A DNA stretch of 64,000 nt from CAXBOO01 sp963977425 (GCA_963977425.1 CAXBOO010000003.1:372001-436000); one strand, 5' to 3'. Positions 55,073 to 64,000 are shown, counted from the stretch's first letter. Numbers and translations: made by a program. Notes: generated from the letters alone by a model not told the origin.

Positions 55073-55086
55073 AATATTCCCATTAT

Positions 55087-58071
55087 TTAGTTGATTCTAA
55101 CACTTACATAACCCTCTGATGTCAACACCTGCAGGACTGTAGATATACGCGTGTATTTGTTCGATATTTCAATAATTTCTACACCTTTATATTTTTCCAA
55201 TAATTTTCCGTCATTAGAAAATAGAGATGCTTTGATGATTCTTGAAGAAGATTTCACAGTAACAGTACCATTGTGACGAACCACTTTAAGAGGAGATTCA
55301 TGCAGCTCTCTTACCCCTACTGTACTCAATACTTCTGATATTTCAGATTCACATCCATCAAACGATTCAATAGAAACACGGTACAAACCTTCTTCTAGAA
55401 GAGGAATAACTTGCGCATCAAAGCTTACGTTTTGGCCATCTACTGTCCAATGATAAACATCCGATACTACAGTACTTTTTAAAGAATCTGTAACGGCATA
55501 ATCCAACTTGATTATTGAAGGTTTTTGCGGAATAGCATTTTTAACAATGGTATAATCTGCTGACAATGTCGAGCAACCCAATTTTGAAAATGCCTCAATA
55601 TTCACAACGGCATTGTCTAAGAAATACAATGTAGCACTGGTATTATCTCCAGTACTCCAATGAAAATCTCCAACAATAGAGTGACTCAACCCCACAGAAT
55701 CTCCTTCACAGAAAATCAAATCGCCATCTATACTCAATACTGGCACAGCAGGATATGAATCAAATTCTATATTTAGTATTTCTGAAGACACAGAACATAA
55801 GCCACCTGCAAATATTTTTTTCACTGAAACATCAGCTGCAGATTTTACATATATGCTTGAATTATTGCTGCCATTAGACCAAAGTATGCCAGTTGTGTAA
55901 TTAGAACTTGAAACCAATACAGAATCACCAACACAAGGTCCAACTGTAGGCAATTGGTAGGTTAATAAAGGCTGATCTACAGGAGCAATAAAATCAATAG
56001 TTCCTACTAAGATTGTATCCACACAACTACCTCTTGTCAACTCTACATGATAAATAAGGGTTGTATCTACATTTTGGAAATAATATTCCGATCCGGCTAC
56101 AGAACTAAATTGCGCTATAGAGTATTCGTTAGAAGCACTTTCCATAAAACGAATTTCATCTGAAGTACTCAAAGTGATTGACAACGAATCTTGAGGGCAA
56201 ATAGACGTTGTTAATACAGACAACTCAGAATAGGTTGGACTTTCAGCCAAATCAATTTCAACAACATTGATATCAGAACATTGGTTTGCATCTTCCACAT
56301 TCAAATACAAAGTGTATATACCCGATTGAGGCGCATTGAATATTGGATCAAGCACATTTTTTTCATTTAAGTAAATACTATCTCCTGTCCATGAATAGGT
56401 CAACACTCCTGCTCCACCTGTTACAATTGGGTTCATATTCACATCTGAATTGGTACAAGAAGAAATGATTTGCTGAGAAAATGAAACTTGTGGTGCTGCC
56501 TGAGCTGTAGTAGAAAATACCGTATAACCACAACCATATGACAATCTGCCCATGCTATCGATAGCTGAAACTGACCATTTATAGCCTTTAGAAGCCAAAA
56601 GACTATCGCTTGAATAATTAAAGCCTTGAACTACAGCAACATCAACGGTATCGTTGGTTAGAGTATCGAGTACTATAATTTTATAAGCCGCAGCATCTTG
56701 AATTTCGGCCCAATTAAAATTCACATTGGTACACACATTAACTTCATCAGCAGCAGGCGATATAGTTGTTGGACACGCTATTAAATCTGGGTCGTTTACA
56801 TAGAATGAATAATCTTCAACTTCTCCATTGCCTATAGACGCACAAGCATCAACCACAGGATCTTGAAAGCTCTGAACAACTCTAACCCCACCTCTAACTA
56901 AAGTTCCTAGAACAGCATCAGCAGGCACCACAATTGCAGCCGTATAATCAGTCGCAAAGTTATCACCTACAAAAAAGTAAGCTTCATCCAACTCCCATGT
57001 TCCGGATGTATCCCAATCAATAAATATGGTTATTTGATCCAACACATTGCCGTCAACAGTTATGTAAGCCGTTGTATTCTCTTCTGGCTGAAATTCTATT
57101 ACCATGTCCGTATAGTCAGAATAACCATCGTCGTTAGGAATTCCGTTTGCATCAAAAGATTCATCTCTATCACACAAACCATCATCTTGCAAAACATTAT
57201 TGCATTCGAATGAATTGATCCACTGAAAGTTACAAGGCGAATCTGGCGCTAAAGGACAATATCCTGCAGTTGGAGGAACCGTTGCAGTATCTTCTATTAA
57301 AGTTTCAGATGGATAAAAAACCCACGCAGCTTGCTCCGGCGGAAAACTATCCGTACCACATAACGCATAATTTGCATATGTCCCATCTTCATTTTCAACT
57401 CCTACTGTAGGTAATTCTGGAGCATCATACGATAATCTATTGTTAAAGTGATGCACCTCAATAATATTGGTGGTTTCATGCAAACGAACTTGGGCTTGCA
57501 AAATAGCACCGTAACTCTGATCTTGTATGCATGGAGCCAAATCGCCAGAACGAACAAAATAATCGTAAGTGATTACTACTTCTCTATTCGGTTCAACCCC
57601 TATTACTCTTTGTGTCAATTTTGGTGTTCCGAAAACCGTACAAGCAGGATCTAAAAACAAATCGTCCCAGAATACCGCAATAAAATTATCAGGATTCAAA
57701 GCATCTTGCTCACGAGCAGGATCGTAGTCCCAAGCAACCGGAGAACACAATTTCTCTCTATTAAAATCTCCACCTTGATACGTTCTACCAAACGTTACAT
57801 TTCCGTTTATACTTACAAATGCTTCGGTGTACTCGTTATTAAAAAATTGAAATGCAAATGGCAAAGTAATTGGATACGTCTCGTCCTCACCTGCCAAAGC
57901 AATAACTTCCTCAGGAGCATAATCGGCCATGTCTTCCCACTTAACTAAAGTGTCTGAAGCTATATATGAATTGATCTCTACCTGAGCAGCCAACTGCCCA
58001 ACCACTAGTAAAGAAACAAGCAAAACAATTAAACGGATACTACCCAACAAAGCACTTGATAATCTTTTCAT
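55087..58071 (-). CDS. Secreted nidogen-like/GEVED/Ig-like protein with divergent C-terminal sorting domain
   Basis: 994 residues. A signal peptide (IRLIVLLVSLLVVGQLAAQ) is followed by a nidogen-like extracellular region at about 30-265 (YTEAFVSINGNVTFGR; NFIAVFWDDLF; AAWVFYPSE). A GEVED domain follows at about 290-425 (ASIGNGEVEDYSFYV), then a string of beta-sandwich domains with conserved Cys-rich linkers (VGPCVGDSVLVSSSNYTTG; IFCEGDSVGLSHSIVGDF). The C-terminal ~80 residues (VKSSSRIIKASLFSNDGKLL) resemble a T9SS type A domain but lack the usual Pro-Asn-Pro entry motif. It is a clear paralogue of the next gene (58223). Surface or secreted location is inferred. Confidence 0.85.
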   Translation of the reverse strand: MKRLSSALLGSIRLIVLLVSLLVVGQLAAQVEINSYIASDTLVKWEDMADYAPEEVIALAGEDETYPITLPFAFQFFNNEYTEAFVSINGNVTFGRTYQGGDFNREKLCSPVAWDYDPAREQDALNPDNFIAVFWDDLFLDPACTVFGTPKLTQRVIGVEPNREVVITYDYFVRSGDLAPCIQDQSYGAILQAQVRLHETTNIIEVHHFNNRLSYDAPELPTVGVENEDGTYANYALCGTDSFPPEQAAWVFYPSETLIEDTATVPPTAGYCPLAPDSPCNFQWINSFECNNVLQDDGLCDRDESFDANGIPNDDGYSDYTDMVIEFQPEENTTAYITVDGNVLDQITIFIDWDTSGTWELDEAYFFVGDNFATDYTAAIVVPADAVLGTLVRGGVRVVQSFQDPVVDACASIGNGEVEDYSFYVNDPDLIACPTTISPAADEVNVCTNVNFNWAEIQDAAAYKIIVLDTLTNDTVDVAVVQGFNYSSDSLLASKGYKWSVSAIDSMGRLSYGCGYTVFSTTAQAAPQVSFSQQIISSCTNSDVNMNPIVTGGAGVLTYSWTGDSIYLNEKNVLDPIFNAPQSGIYTLYLNVEDANQCSDINVVEIDLAESPTYSELSVLTTSICPQDSLSITLSTSDEIRFMESASNEYSIAQFSSVAGSEYYFQNVDTTLIYHVELTRGSCVDTILVGTIDFIAPVDQPLLTYQLPTVGPCVGDSVLVSSSNYTTGILWSNGSNNSSIYVKSAADVSVKKIFAGGLCSVSSEILNIEFDSYPAVPVLSIDGDLIFCEGDSVGLSHSIVGDFHWSTGDNTSATLYFLDNAVVNIEAFSKLGCSTLSADYTIVKNAIPQKPSIIKLDYAVTDSLKSTVVSDVYHWTVDGQNVSFDAQVIPLLEEGLYRVSIESFDGCESEISEVLSTVGVRELHESPLKVVRHNGTVTVKSSSRIIKASLFSNDGKLLEKYKGVEIIEISNKYTRISTVLQVLTSEGYVSVRIN

Positions 58072-58089
58072 ACAAACAAAACTATTTTG

Positions 58090-58118
58090 CGAATATAATT
58101 AAAACAATCAGCACTCAA
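58090..58118 (-). promoter_or_regulatory. Promoter of the nidogen-like cargo gene
   Basis: On the minus strand: TTG at 58116-58118, an 18-base spacer, then TATATTCG at 58090-58097 (7 of 8 to the TAnnTTTG pattern). The start codon at 58071 is 18 bases downstream. Confidence 0.5.
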
Positions 58119-58174
58119 TCGATGAAAAATCTCTACAAATCAAGAAACAGCAAACTATAAAAAGCACTTTAAAT

Positions 58175-58199
58175 GAAAAAAGCACCCGAAGGTGCTTTT
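58175..58199 (-). terminator. UUCG-loop intrinsic terminator after the GEVED cargo gene
   Basis: The minus strand reads AAAAGCACC-TTCG-GGTGCTTTT, a perfect 9-bp stem with a stable UUCG tetraloop and six T residues at the end. It lies 23 bases after the stop of the gene ending at 58223. Confidence 0.9.
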
Positions 58200-58222
58200 A
58201 ACGCTATATGAAAATGATGGTA

Positions 58223-61159
58223 TTAGTTCAACTTTATAGAAACTGTCTCACCATTAAGCTGCATTCTTAAAATCAACAATGTATTGCTGATATTTTTATT
58301 GATGTTCAACGTAGAAACATTCTCAAACTCTTGAAGTTTTCTTCCCGTAATATCAAATAATACTGCTTTTTGAATTTGATCGTCAGAAACGACAACCCAT
58401 TCAGTAGCACCGTTTCTAACTTTTATTCCTGCATTAGCTGCTTCAACAATCCCAACATTACTAAAGCCTAACGACAATTCGCTTACACATCCGTTAGCTG
58501 TGATCAGGTTTACTCTATACAATCCAGGTTGTTCTAATGGAATTGTTCGAGTTTTATACGTCATTGGCAGACTTTCGTAGTACCAATTGTAAGAAGCTCC
58601 AGCAATACTGCATTGCAATGAATCCATTGTAGTGCCTTCAATTTTAATAACACTTGGTCTTTCTGGTTGCTCACCAAATGTTAACTCAACCGTATCTGAA
58701 ACAGCAAAACAACCTTCGCTATTTGTTACTTTCAACCAAATATCAGAATCAACATCTACTACTATCGAAGAAGTACTTTCGCCAGTACTCCAAGCTAAGG
58801 CATTGTCATTATCGGTTGTAATTGTAACAGGCTCCCCTTCGCACAATTGATTTACCAAACCAGCAACGACAAATACAGGTTTCTCTGGATTTAAATTAGC
58901 CGTAAAATAAATGATCTCAGAATGTGTCTCACATCCTAGTGGCGAAATAGCTTTTACGCTAAAACTATCTGTTTGATAAACCGCAAACGAAGTGTTTACA
59001 ACGTCGCCATTGCTCCACTCAAAATCACCAACGTAATTGTGGCTTACAATTGCTGAATCGCCTTCACAGAAAGTTGTTTTATCTGCCGATAAAAATGGCA
59101 CAAATGGGAAAGCGTCAAATGCAACTTCAATAGTATCTGAAGTGCTCACACAAAAACCGTTACCAAATGTATACTCAACAGCTTCTTGACGCACTGTATT
59201 TACATACAAACTATCGTTGGTAGAACCATCTACCCAAACAATGTTTGAAGCATATGACGAAATCAACAATACTGAATCGCCTTCACAAGGGCCAACAGCT
59301 GGCAATTCTGCAATAATAGTTGGCTGAGCAACATCTGCATGAAAGTAAACTGTATCCATAAGAACGGTGTCTTGACACATTGCTGTATTAACAACAGCGT
59401 TGAATACATAGGCTGTATCAGCAGCATTGAAATAGATTACAGAACTCGATATAGAACTTGGCATCAACTCCGTATAAACACCACTCTTCAAATCGAAGAA
59501 CTGAATTGGGTTTGACGTTTGAACTTGAACACCAACTGAATCGCCAGGACAAATATTAAGAGATGTAAAACTGAACGATGTTAATTCAGGCGCATCGTAC
59601 ACTTCAACCATTACAGAATCTGAAGCATAACAACTTAATGAATCCAATACTTCAACATATAATTTAAAAACCCCTTCTATTGTATCCGTGAAAAACGGAG
59701 TCGCAGAAGCTACATCATCTAAGAAACTATTGTCTCCAGACCAATTGTAAAAAATGGTTCCGTTACCATTGGTAACATTTGGCATAATAGTAGTTCCAAG
59801 CCCTTCGCAAAATGAAACTGTATCGGATGCAAAATTGAATGACGCTGTTGCAAATGGTGTTGTTGTAAATGTGAACGAAGAACAATCTAAAGAAACACCA
59901 CCCAAAGTATCTTTAGCAGTAATAGACCATGTATATGTTGAATCTGGCAACAAAATATCGCCTACATAATAAGTAGTATCGTTTACATTGATTATTTGAG
60001 CTGTATCGCCGTTAGCGTATGTTAATAACACTTCGTAAAACTGTGCATTTTCGGCAGTACTCCAAACCAAAGAATTTTCGATACAAACATCTATCGCTCC
60101 ATCTACAGGACTTAATAAGGTAGCACATTGAGGTGCATCTGGGTCGATGATTTTTAATGTGTAATCTTCAACTTCTCCATAGCTAGAAGCTCCACAAGCT
60201 CCTAATGGACCTGGTTCAAATACGGGATCGTAAACTCTAATACGCATTCGAGTTAACCCCTGTGTAGTTCCAGCAGGAACTATTGCCCCTATTATTTCAA
60301 CTGATCCATCGCCATTTACATTAATACCATTAAAAGTTTCACCAACGTCATCAAAATCACCGTCTTTGTTCCAATCCACATAAAGATCAACGGTTTCTGT
60401 CCCCAAACCATCAATTGTAATTAAAGCCGTCGCATCCGTTCCAATGGTATATTCTGCTATTAAATTTGTATAATCTTCATAGGTTGGTCCACTTCCATTA
60501 GGACATGCAGCTGAAGAGTTAATGAAAGTACCCAATTCGACTTCAACAATTAAAGCATCTGCAGCAGAACAATCTCCTGGGCCAGAAGCATCACAATACG
60601 TACTTGGTGTAGTGGCTGGTGGTGTTGATGAAACGATGAAGCTATAATCTTCTATTTCGCCAGAATAATTTTGACCACAAGGGTCCAACTGAGGCTCAAC
60701 AAAATCTACATTGACTCTAAACCCACCTTTTAATACTGTATCTAAAACAGCATTAGCAGGTGTCGTTATTATTGCAACGAACATACCCGTTTCAAAAGCC
60801 TCTCCTACTAAAGGAATAAGTTCTTCATCGCCAAATTCTCCGTCCCCATTCCAGTCGATCCAAATCGAACCTGCATCAAACAAAAAACCGTTGACTTGAA
60901 CAGTAAGTAAACTTGGAGTAACAGGATCCAAATAAATAATCATGTCTGAATAGTCGGAATAACCATCATCTAAAGGAAAACCTAAATCGTCTTTATCGCA
61001 TTTAAAGTTTTGATTATCAATGTTCGCTATTGTTACAGCATCTATCCAATTTAGATCACATACGCTAGTATCTGCTATAAATGGTTTACAATAAGTTGAT
61101 TGAGCCTGAACTGAATAAAGTCCAACCAAAGAAATTAAGAGTGTAAAAAATCTTTTCAT
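58223..61159 (-). CDS. Secreted double-GEVED/Ig-like protein with divergent C-terminal sorting domain
   Basis: 978 residues from the ATG at 61159, which begins a signal peptide (KRFFTLLISLVGLYSVQAQ); the open frame upstream of it has no signal and includes the promoter. Two GEVED domains lie at about 20-180 and 195-345 (NYSGEIEDYSFIV; ASSYGEVEDYTLKI). Beta-sandwich repeats follow, with the same linkers as the neighbour at 55087 (VGPCEGDSVLLISSYASNI; TFCEGDSAIVSHNYVGDF). The C-terminal region (WVVVSDDQIQKAVLFDITGRKLQEF) resembles a T9SS domain without the Pro-Asn-Pro start. Function is unknown; an extracellular adhesin or matrix protein is likely. Confidence 0.85.
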   Translation of the reverse strand: MKRFFTLLISLVGLYSVQAQSTYCKPFIADTSVCDLNWIDAVTIANIDNQNFKCDKDDLGFPLDDGYSDYSDMIIYLDPVTPSLLTVQVNGFLFDAGSIWIDWNGDGEFGDEELIPLVGEAFETGMFVAIITTPANAVLDTVLKGGFRVNVDFVEPQLDPCGQNYSGEIEDYSFIVSSTPPATTPSTYCDASGPGDCSAADALIVEVELGTFINSSAACPNGSGPTYEDYTNLIAEYTIGTDATALITIDGLGTETVDLYVDWNKDGDFDDVGETFNGINVNGDGSVEIIGAIVPAGTTQGLTRMRIRVYDPVFEPGPLGACGASSYGEVEDYTLKIIDPDAPQCATLLSPVDGAIDVCIENSLVWSTAENAQFYEVLLTYANGDTAQIINVNDTTYYVGDILLPDSTYTWSITAKDTLGGVSLDCSSFTFTTTPFATASFNFASDTVSFCEGLGTTIMPNVTNGNGTIFYNWSGDNSFLDDVASATPFFTDTIEGVFKLYVEVLDSLSCYASDSVMVEVYDAPELTSFSFTSLNICPGDSVGVQVQTSNPIQFFDLKSGVYTELMPSSISSSVIYFNAADTAYVFNAVVNTAMCQDTVLMDTVYFHADVAQPTIIAELPAVGPCEGDSVLLISSYASNIVWVDGSTNDSLYVNTVRQEAVEYTFGNGFCVSTSDTIEVAFDAFPFVPFLSADKTTFCEGDSAIVSHNYVGDFEWSNGDVVNTSFAVYQTDSFSVKAISPLGCETHSEIIYFTANLNPEKPVFVVAGLVNQLCEGEPVTITTDNDNALAWSTGESTSSIVVDVDSDIWLKVTNSEGCFAVSDTVELTFGEQPERPSVIKIEGTTMDSLQCSIAGASYNWYYESLPMTYKTRTIPLEQPGLYRVNLITANGCVSELSLGFSNVGIVEAANAGIKVRNGATEWVVVSDDQIQKAVLFDITGRKLQEFENVSTLNINKNISNTLLILRMQLNGETVSIKLN

Positions 61160-61177
61160 ACGTTTTGGGTAATGCGG

Positions 61178-61207
61178 TAAATGTACGTCAAATGCCGCAA
61201 TTTTCAA
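61178..61207 (-). promoter_or_regulatory. Promoter of the double-GEVED cargo gene
   Basis: Minus strand: TTG at 61205-61207, a 19-base spacer and TACATTTA at 61178-61185 (7 of 8 to TAnnTTTG), 18 bases before the ATG at 61159. This is the same geometry as the promoter of the paralogous neighbour. Confidence 0.55.
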
Positions 61208-61440
61208 TTTCCAAGTCATCCATCGAAAAAGGATTAAAACCTCTACCACAACCCATTTGCGAGAAGTAAGAACCTACAAGCATTAGAGGAAAATAAAGAT
61301 TGCCATAAGGTTAAATTTCTCGGAAAATACAAAGCAATTTTATCGAATACTTACTCAAGTTGCTTAGCCAAAAAACAGCTGGAAATTGAGCGGAAATGGC
61401 TACTTATTCCAATAATTCACAACAATTTAAATTAAAAGAC

Positions 61441-61477
61441 AAAAAAAAAGCCAATCAACTTATGTCAACTGGCTTTT
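61441..61477 (-). terminator. Intrinsic terminator after folD
   Basis: On the minus strand AAAAGCCA pairs with TGGCTTTT around a 16-base loop, followed by a run of nine T in total. It lies 25 bases after the folD stop. Confidence 0.75.
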
Positions 61478-61502
61478 AAAATTAGAATACAATTCTCATT
61501 TT

Positions 61503-62378
61503 TTAGCTTCTGTGTTTTGCTGCTAAAAGAGTGTTTTTCATTAATGCAATTCGAGTCATAGGTCCTACTCCACCTGGAACTGGTGTTATGTACGATGCTT
61601 TTTCTTTAACTTCATCATAGGCGACATCACCTACTAAACGGTAACCCGATTTTCTCGTTTTGTCAGCAATACGGTTGATTCCTACATCAATTACTACAGC
61701 ACTATCTTTTACCATATCAGCAGTAACAAATTCTGATTTACCCAATGCAACTATCAGAATATCAGCCTGAAGCGTTAATTCCTTAAGGTTTTTAGTGCGG
61801 CTATGCGCCAATGTTACGGTGCAATTACCTACTTGGTTATTTCTACTTAATAAGATACTGATAGGCGTACCTACAATATTGCTTCTACCAATTACGACAC
61901 AATGTTTGCCGTAAGTATCGATGTTGTTTACGTCCAACAACTGAACAATACCATAAGGTGTAGCAGGTAAGAAAGTAGGTTGATTCAACACCATTTTTCC
62001 AATGTTTACAGGATGAAATCCATCCACATCTTTATCGGGTGAAATAGCACTTGTAACCAAGTTTTCGTTGATATGTTTTGGCAAAGGAAGTTGAACTATA
62101 AATCCATCTACTCCTTTATCTTTATTGAGTTTATCAATCTCTTTAAGCAATTCTTTTTCGGTTACTGTATCTGGCAGTTTCACCAAGGTCGAATCAAAAC
62201 CAACCTCTTCGCAATCTTTTACTTTAGAGCTTACATACGATATAGAAGCTCCGTTTGCGCCAACCAAAATAGCTGCAAGGTGAGGTTTCTTATTCCCATC
62301 GTTCACCCATTTTTCAACTTGCTCTTTTATTTCGAGCTTAATTTTTTGCGCGGTAAGTTTTCCGTCTAGAATTGGCAT
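61503..62378 (-). CDS. folD: Bifunctional methylenetetrahydrofolate dehydrogenase/cyclohydrolase
   Basis: 291 residues, full length. Signatures: GASISYVSSKVKDCEEVGF, with the catalytic Tyr and Lys, VDGFIVQLPLPKHI, the NADP-binding GRSNIVGTPISILL, and the C-terminal ITPVPGGVGPMTRIALM. The enzyme interconverts 5,10-methylene-, 5,10-methenyl- and 10-formyl-tetrahydrofolate in the cytoplasm. It follows ffh by 12 bases and is probably co-transcribed with it; a terminator follows. Confidence 0.97.
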   Translation of the reverse strand: MPILDGKLTAQKIKLEIKEQVEKWVNDGNKKPHLAAILVGANGASISYVSSKVKDCEEVGFDSTLVKLPDTVTEKELLKEIDKLNKDKGVDGFIVQLPLPKHINENLVTSAISPDKDVDGFHPVNIGKMVLNQPTFLPATPYGIVQLLDVNNIDTYGKHCVVIGRSNIVGTPISILLSRNNQVGNCTVTLAHSRTKNLKELTLQADILIVALGKSEFVTADMVKDSAVVIDVGINRIADKTRKSGYRLVGDVAYDEVKEKASYITPVPGGVGPMTRIALMKNTLLAAKHRS

Positions 62379-62390
62379 ATTACAATCTAT

Positions 62391-63734
62391 TTAAAATGGT
62401 CCTTTTTGAGCTCCTTTCATCTGGCTCATCAAGCTCATCATATTCTTTTTATTGCTCATCATTTTCATCATCTTCTTCGTTTCGTCAAACTGCTTTATCA
62501 ATCTGTTTACGTCCTGCAATTCAGAACCAGATCCTTTGGCAATTCTTTTACGACGAGAAGAATCCAACAACTCTGGTTTGCTTCTTTCCGATGGCGTCAT
62601 GGAATAAATTATAGCTTCAACTCCTGTAAAAGCAGTATCGTCTATATCCATGTTCTTCGCCATTTTACCAACTCCAGGAATCATTCCCATCAAATCTTTC
62701 ACATTACCCATTTTCTGGATTTGTTTGATTTGATCTAAGAAGTCGTTGAAATCGAATTTGTTTTTCGCTATTTTTTTCTGAAGCTTTTTTGCTTTTTCAG
62801 CGTCAAATTGCTCCTGTGCTTTCTCTACTAAAGAAACCACATCACCCATGCCCAATATTCTATCGGCCATACGATCTGGATGGAAAATATCGATGGCATC
62901 CATCTTCTCTCCTGTACCAATAAACTTAATTGGTTTATCGACTACAGTACGAATAGAGATAGCGGCACCACCACGAGTATCACCGTCGAGTTTGGTAAGT
63001 ATTACACCATCAAAATCAAGCGTATCGTTAAAGGCTTTTGCTGTATTTACAGCATCTTGCCCTGTCATAGAATCGACTACAAATAAGGTTTCAGATGGCT
63101 TAACAGCAGCTTTGATGGCTTTGATTTCATCCATCATCACTTTATCTACTGCCAAACGACCAGCAGTATCAATAATGATAACGTTAGCGCCTATGCTTTT
63201 GGCATGTTCGATACCTGCTTGAGCAATAAGAACTGGATTTTTTTCTTCTTTATTAGAATAAACATCAACTCCAATGCTATCTCCAACAACATGCAATTGA
63301 TCTATTGCAGCAGGTCGATACACATCGGCAGCAATCAATAAGGGTTTTCTTCCTTTTTTGCTTTTGATGAATTGAGCCAGTTTACCAGAGAAAGTTGTTT
63401 TACCAGAACCTTGCAAACCAGACATCAATATAATGCTCGGCTTTTCTTTCAGGTTGATTTCTGAAGCCGTGCTCCCCATGAGTTTCGCCAACTCATCGCG
63501 GGTAATTTTTGTCAATACCTGCCCCGGAGAAATAGACTTCAAAACATCTTGACCTAAGGCAATTTGTTTTACATCGTCTGTAAATTTCTTAGCTACCTTG
63601 TAATTAACATCGGCATCCAACAAAGCTTTACGGATTTCCTTAGTGGTTTCCGCAACATTTATTTCAGAAATACGCCCTCTACCTTTGAGGTTTTGTATGG
63701 CGCCTTCTATCTTTTCACTTAAACTATCGAACAT
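62391..63734 (-). CDS. ffh: Signal recognition particle protein Ffh
   Basis: 447 residues. The N-terminal helical bundle is followed by the SRP GTPase: P-loop GLQGSGKTTFSGKLA, DTAGRLAVD, TKLDGDTRGGAA and the GEKMDAIDIFHPDRMA closing loop. The methionine-rich M domain lies at the end (KKMMKMMSNKKNMMSLMSQM). Ffh binds signal peptides on nascent chains and delivers the ribosome to FtsY at the inner membrane. It has its own -7 box upstream and is divergent from the ygiQ-like gene. Confidence 0.97.
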   Translation of the reverse strand: MFDSLSEKIEGAIQNLKGRGRISEINVAETTKEIRKALLDADVNYKVAKKFTDDVKQIALGQDVLKSISPGQVLTKITRDELAKLMGSTASEINLKEKPSIILMSGLQGSGKTTFSGKLAQFIKSKKGRKPLLIAADVYRPAAIDQLHVVGDSIGVDVYSNKEEKNPVLIAQAGIEHAKSIGANVIIIDTAGRLAVDKVMMDEIKAIKAAVKPSETLFVVDSMTGQDAVNTAKAFNDTLDFDGVILTKLDGDTRGGAAISIRTVVDKPIKFIGTGEKMDAIDIFHPDRMADRILGMGDVVSLVEKAQEQFDAEKAKKLQKKIAKNKFDFNDFLDQIKQIQKMGNVKDLMGMIPGVGKMAKNMDIDDTAFTGVEAIIYSMTPSERSKPELLDSSRRKRIAKGSGSELQDVNRLIKQFDETKKMMKMMSNKKNMMSLMSQMKGAQKGPF

Positions 63735-63763
63735 ACTATCTTTCCTTAGAAAAAATAAGGCCG

Positions 63764-63771
63764 CAAAGGTA
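63764..63771 (-). promoter_or_regulatory. -7 box of ffh-folD
   Basis: Minus strand TACCTTTG, an exact TAnnTTTG match, 29 bases before the ffh start at 63734. No -33 TTG is visible at 17-23 bases. Confidence 0.5.
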
Positions 63772-63871
63772 GTAAAACGTACGAAGTCGTGTGCTATTAA
63801 TAGAGTGTTGCTACAAAATCTCTGACTAATCGAACAATTCTTAACTTTTCAAAGAATAGCCTTATATGTAG

Positions 63872-63879
63872 TACCTTTG
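63872..63879 (+). promoter_or_regulatory. -7 box of the ygiQ-like gene
   Basis: TACCTTTG, an exact TAnnTTTG match, ends only 4 bases before the ATG at 63884. Transcription would then start at or next to the start codon, suggesting a leaderless message. Confidence 0.5.
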
Positions 63880-63883
63880 CAAG

Positions 63884-64000
63884 ATGCATCAGGAATTGCC
63901 TATTACCGCTTGGTTACCAACCACAAAAAAAGAAGCTCAACTTAGAGGTTGGGATGAATTGGATGTTGTTATTTTTTCAGGCGATGCCTATGTAGATCAC
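63884..64000 (+). CDS. YgiQ-family radical SAM protein (5' end only)
   Basis: The right edge cuts the gene after 39 codons. The visible N-terminus, ITAWLPTTKKEAQLRGWDEL followed by DVVIFSGDAYVDH, is the highly conserved opening of YgiQ (UPF0313) radical SAM proteins; the CX3CX2C cluster would lie outside the window. The substrate of YgiQ proteins is unknown. Confidence 0.88.
   Translation, partial: MHQELPITAWLPTTKKEAQLRGWDELDVVIFSGDAYVDH

Larger units (their letters stand above)
61160..61502. other. 343-base intergenic region between folD and the double-GEVED gene
   Basis: It contains the promoter of the gene at 58223 near 61178-61207 and the folD terminator near 61441-61477. The ~230 bases between them show no open frame with family signal, no tRNA-like fold and no clear repeat. 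Confidence 0.6.

Noticed and set aside
62372..62738. Serine-rich and histidine-rich plus-strand open frames opposite the Ffh M domain
   Set aside because: The composition is the antisense image of the methionine- and lysine-rich M domain codons.
1..64000. CRISPR arrays, tRNA or rRNA genes
   Set aside because: No regularly spaced direct repeats, cloverleaf-like segments or rRNA core sequences were recognised in the intergenic gaps, which are mostly under 350 bases.

Overview
The window looks like a chromosomal segment of a Bacteroidota bacterium, probably a marine or freshwater Flavobacteriales-type organism. The evidence is AT-rich coding DNA, PorP/SprF proteins paired with TPR/PD40/OmpA proteins, type IX secretion (T9SS) C-terminal domains, a DnaE with a fused proofreading domain, GSCFA and HYC_CC_PP family proteins, and -7 promoter boxes of the TAnnTTTG type. 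No rRNA, tRNA or CRISPR was recognised. Family names come from reading the translations; no database search was run.

Layout. (1) 1-2401: the end of a porP/sprF-like gene and a TPR/PD40/OmpA-like protein with a DUF1573-like tail. (2) 11034 down to 2398, minus strand: a tightly packed ten-gene unit, ccmB-ccmC-ccmD-ccmE-ccmF (haem delivery for cytochrome c), a DUF2520 protein, a KdsC-like phosphatase, a UbiA prenyltransferase, Maf and a MORN-repeat protein. (3) 11070-15344: dnaE, divergent from it. (4) 15347-24896: a T9SS surface module, with a giant PKD adhesin and a GSCFA protein on the minus strand and a PorP/SprF plus an OmpA-type partner on the plus strand, fired from overlapping promoters. 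(5) 24900-30685: CorA and MscS channels, a PIG-L deacetylase and a GT87-like glycosyltransferase. (6) 30703-40869: a copper/silver-type efflux island (HYC_CC_PP protein, CusA-type RND pump, TolC-type channel, CopA-type ATPase, CusB-type adaptor, metal-binding lipoprotein). (7) 40869-47685: a PLP decarboxylase, bestrophin, pirin, chromate transporter, M15 peptidase, a 33-residue membrane peptide and a sodium:solute symporter. (8) 51634 down to 47682: a sulfotransferase-like protein, QueE, a third TPR/PD40/OmpA protein and an NlpC/P60 hydrolase. (9) 61159 down to 51755: three large secreted GEVED-domain proteins. (10) ffh-folD, and the first 39 codons of a ygiQ-like radical SAM gene at the right edge.

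The most striking observation is that the metal-efflux island is bounded by a 33-bp direct repeat (32 of 33 bases identical, offset exactly 10,200 bp). The right copy is the 5' end of the PLP decarboxylase gene. The left copy is a displaced 16-codon stub of that gene, still overlapping the end of the upstream glycosyltransferase gene. This is the footprint of an integrated or cis-mobilised element that entered the 5' end of the decarboxylase gene. No recombinase gene lies between the repeats.

Functionally the window links cell-surface biology (T9SS cargo, adhesin, PorP/PorE-like partners, wall hydrolases), respiratory cytochrome maturation, and acquired metal export in which an inner-membrane ATPase and a tripartite RND pump are encoded together.
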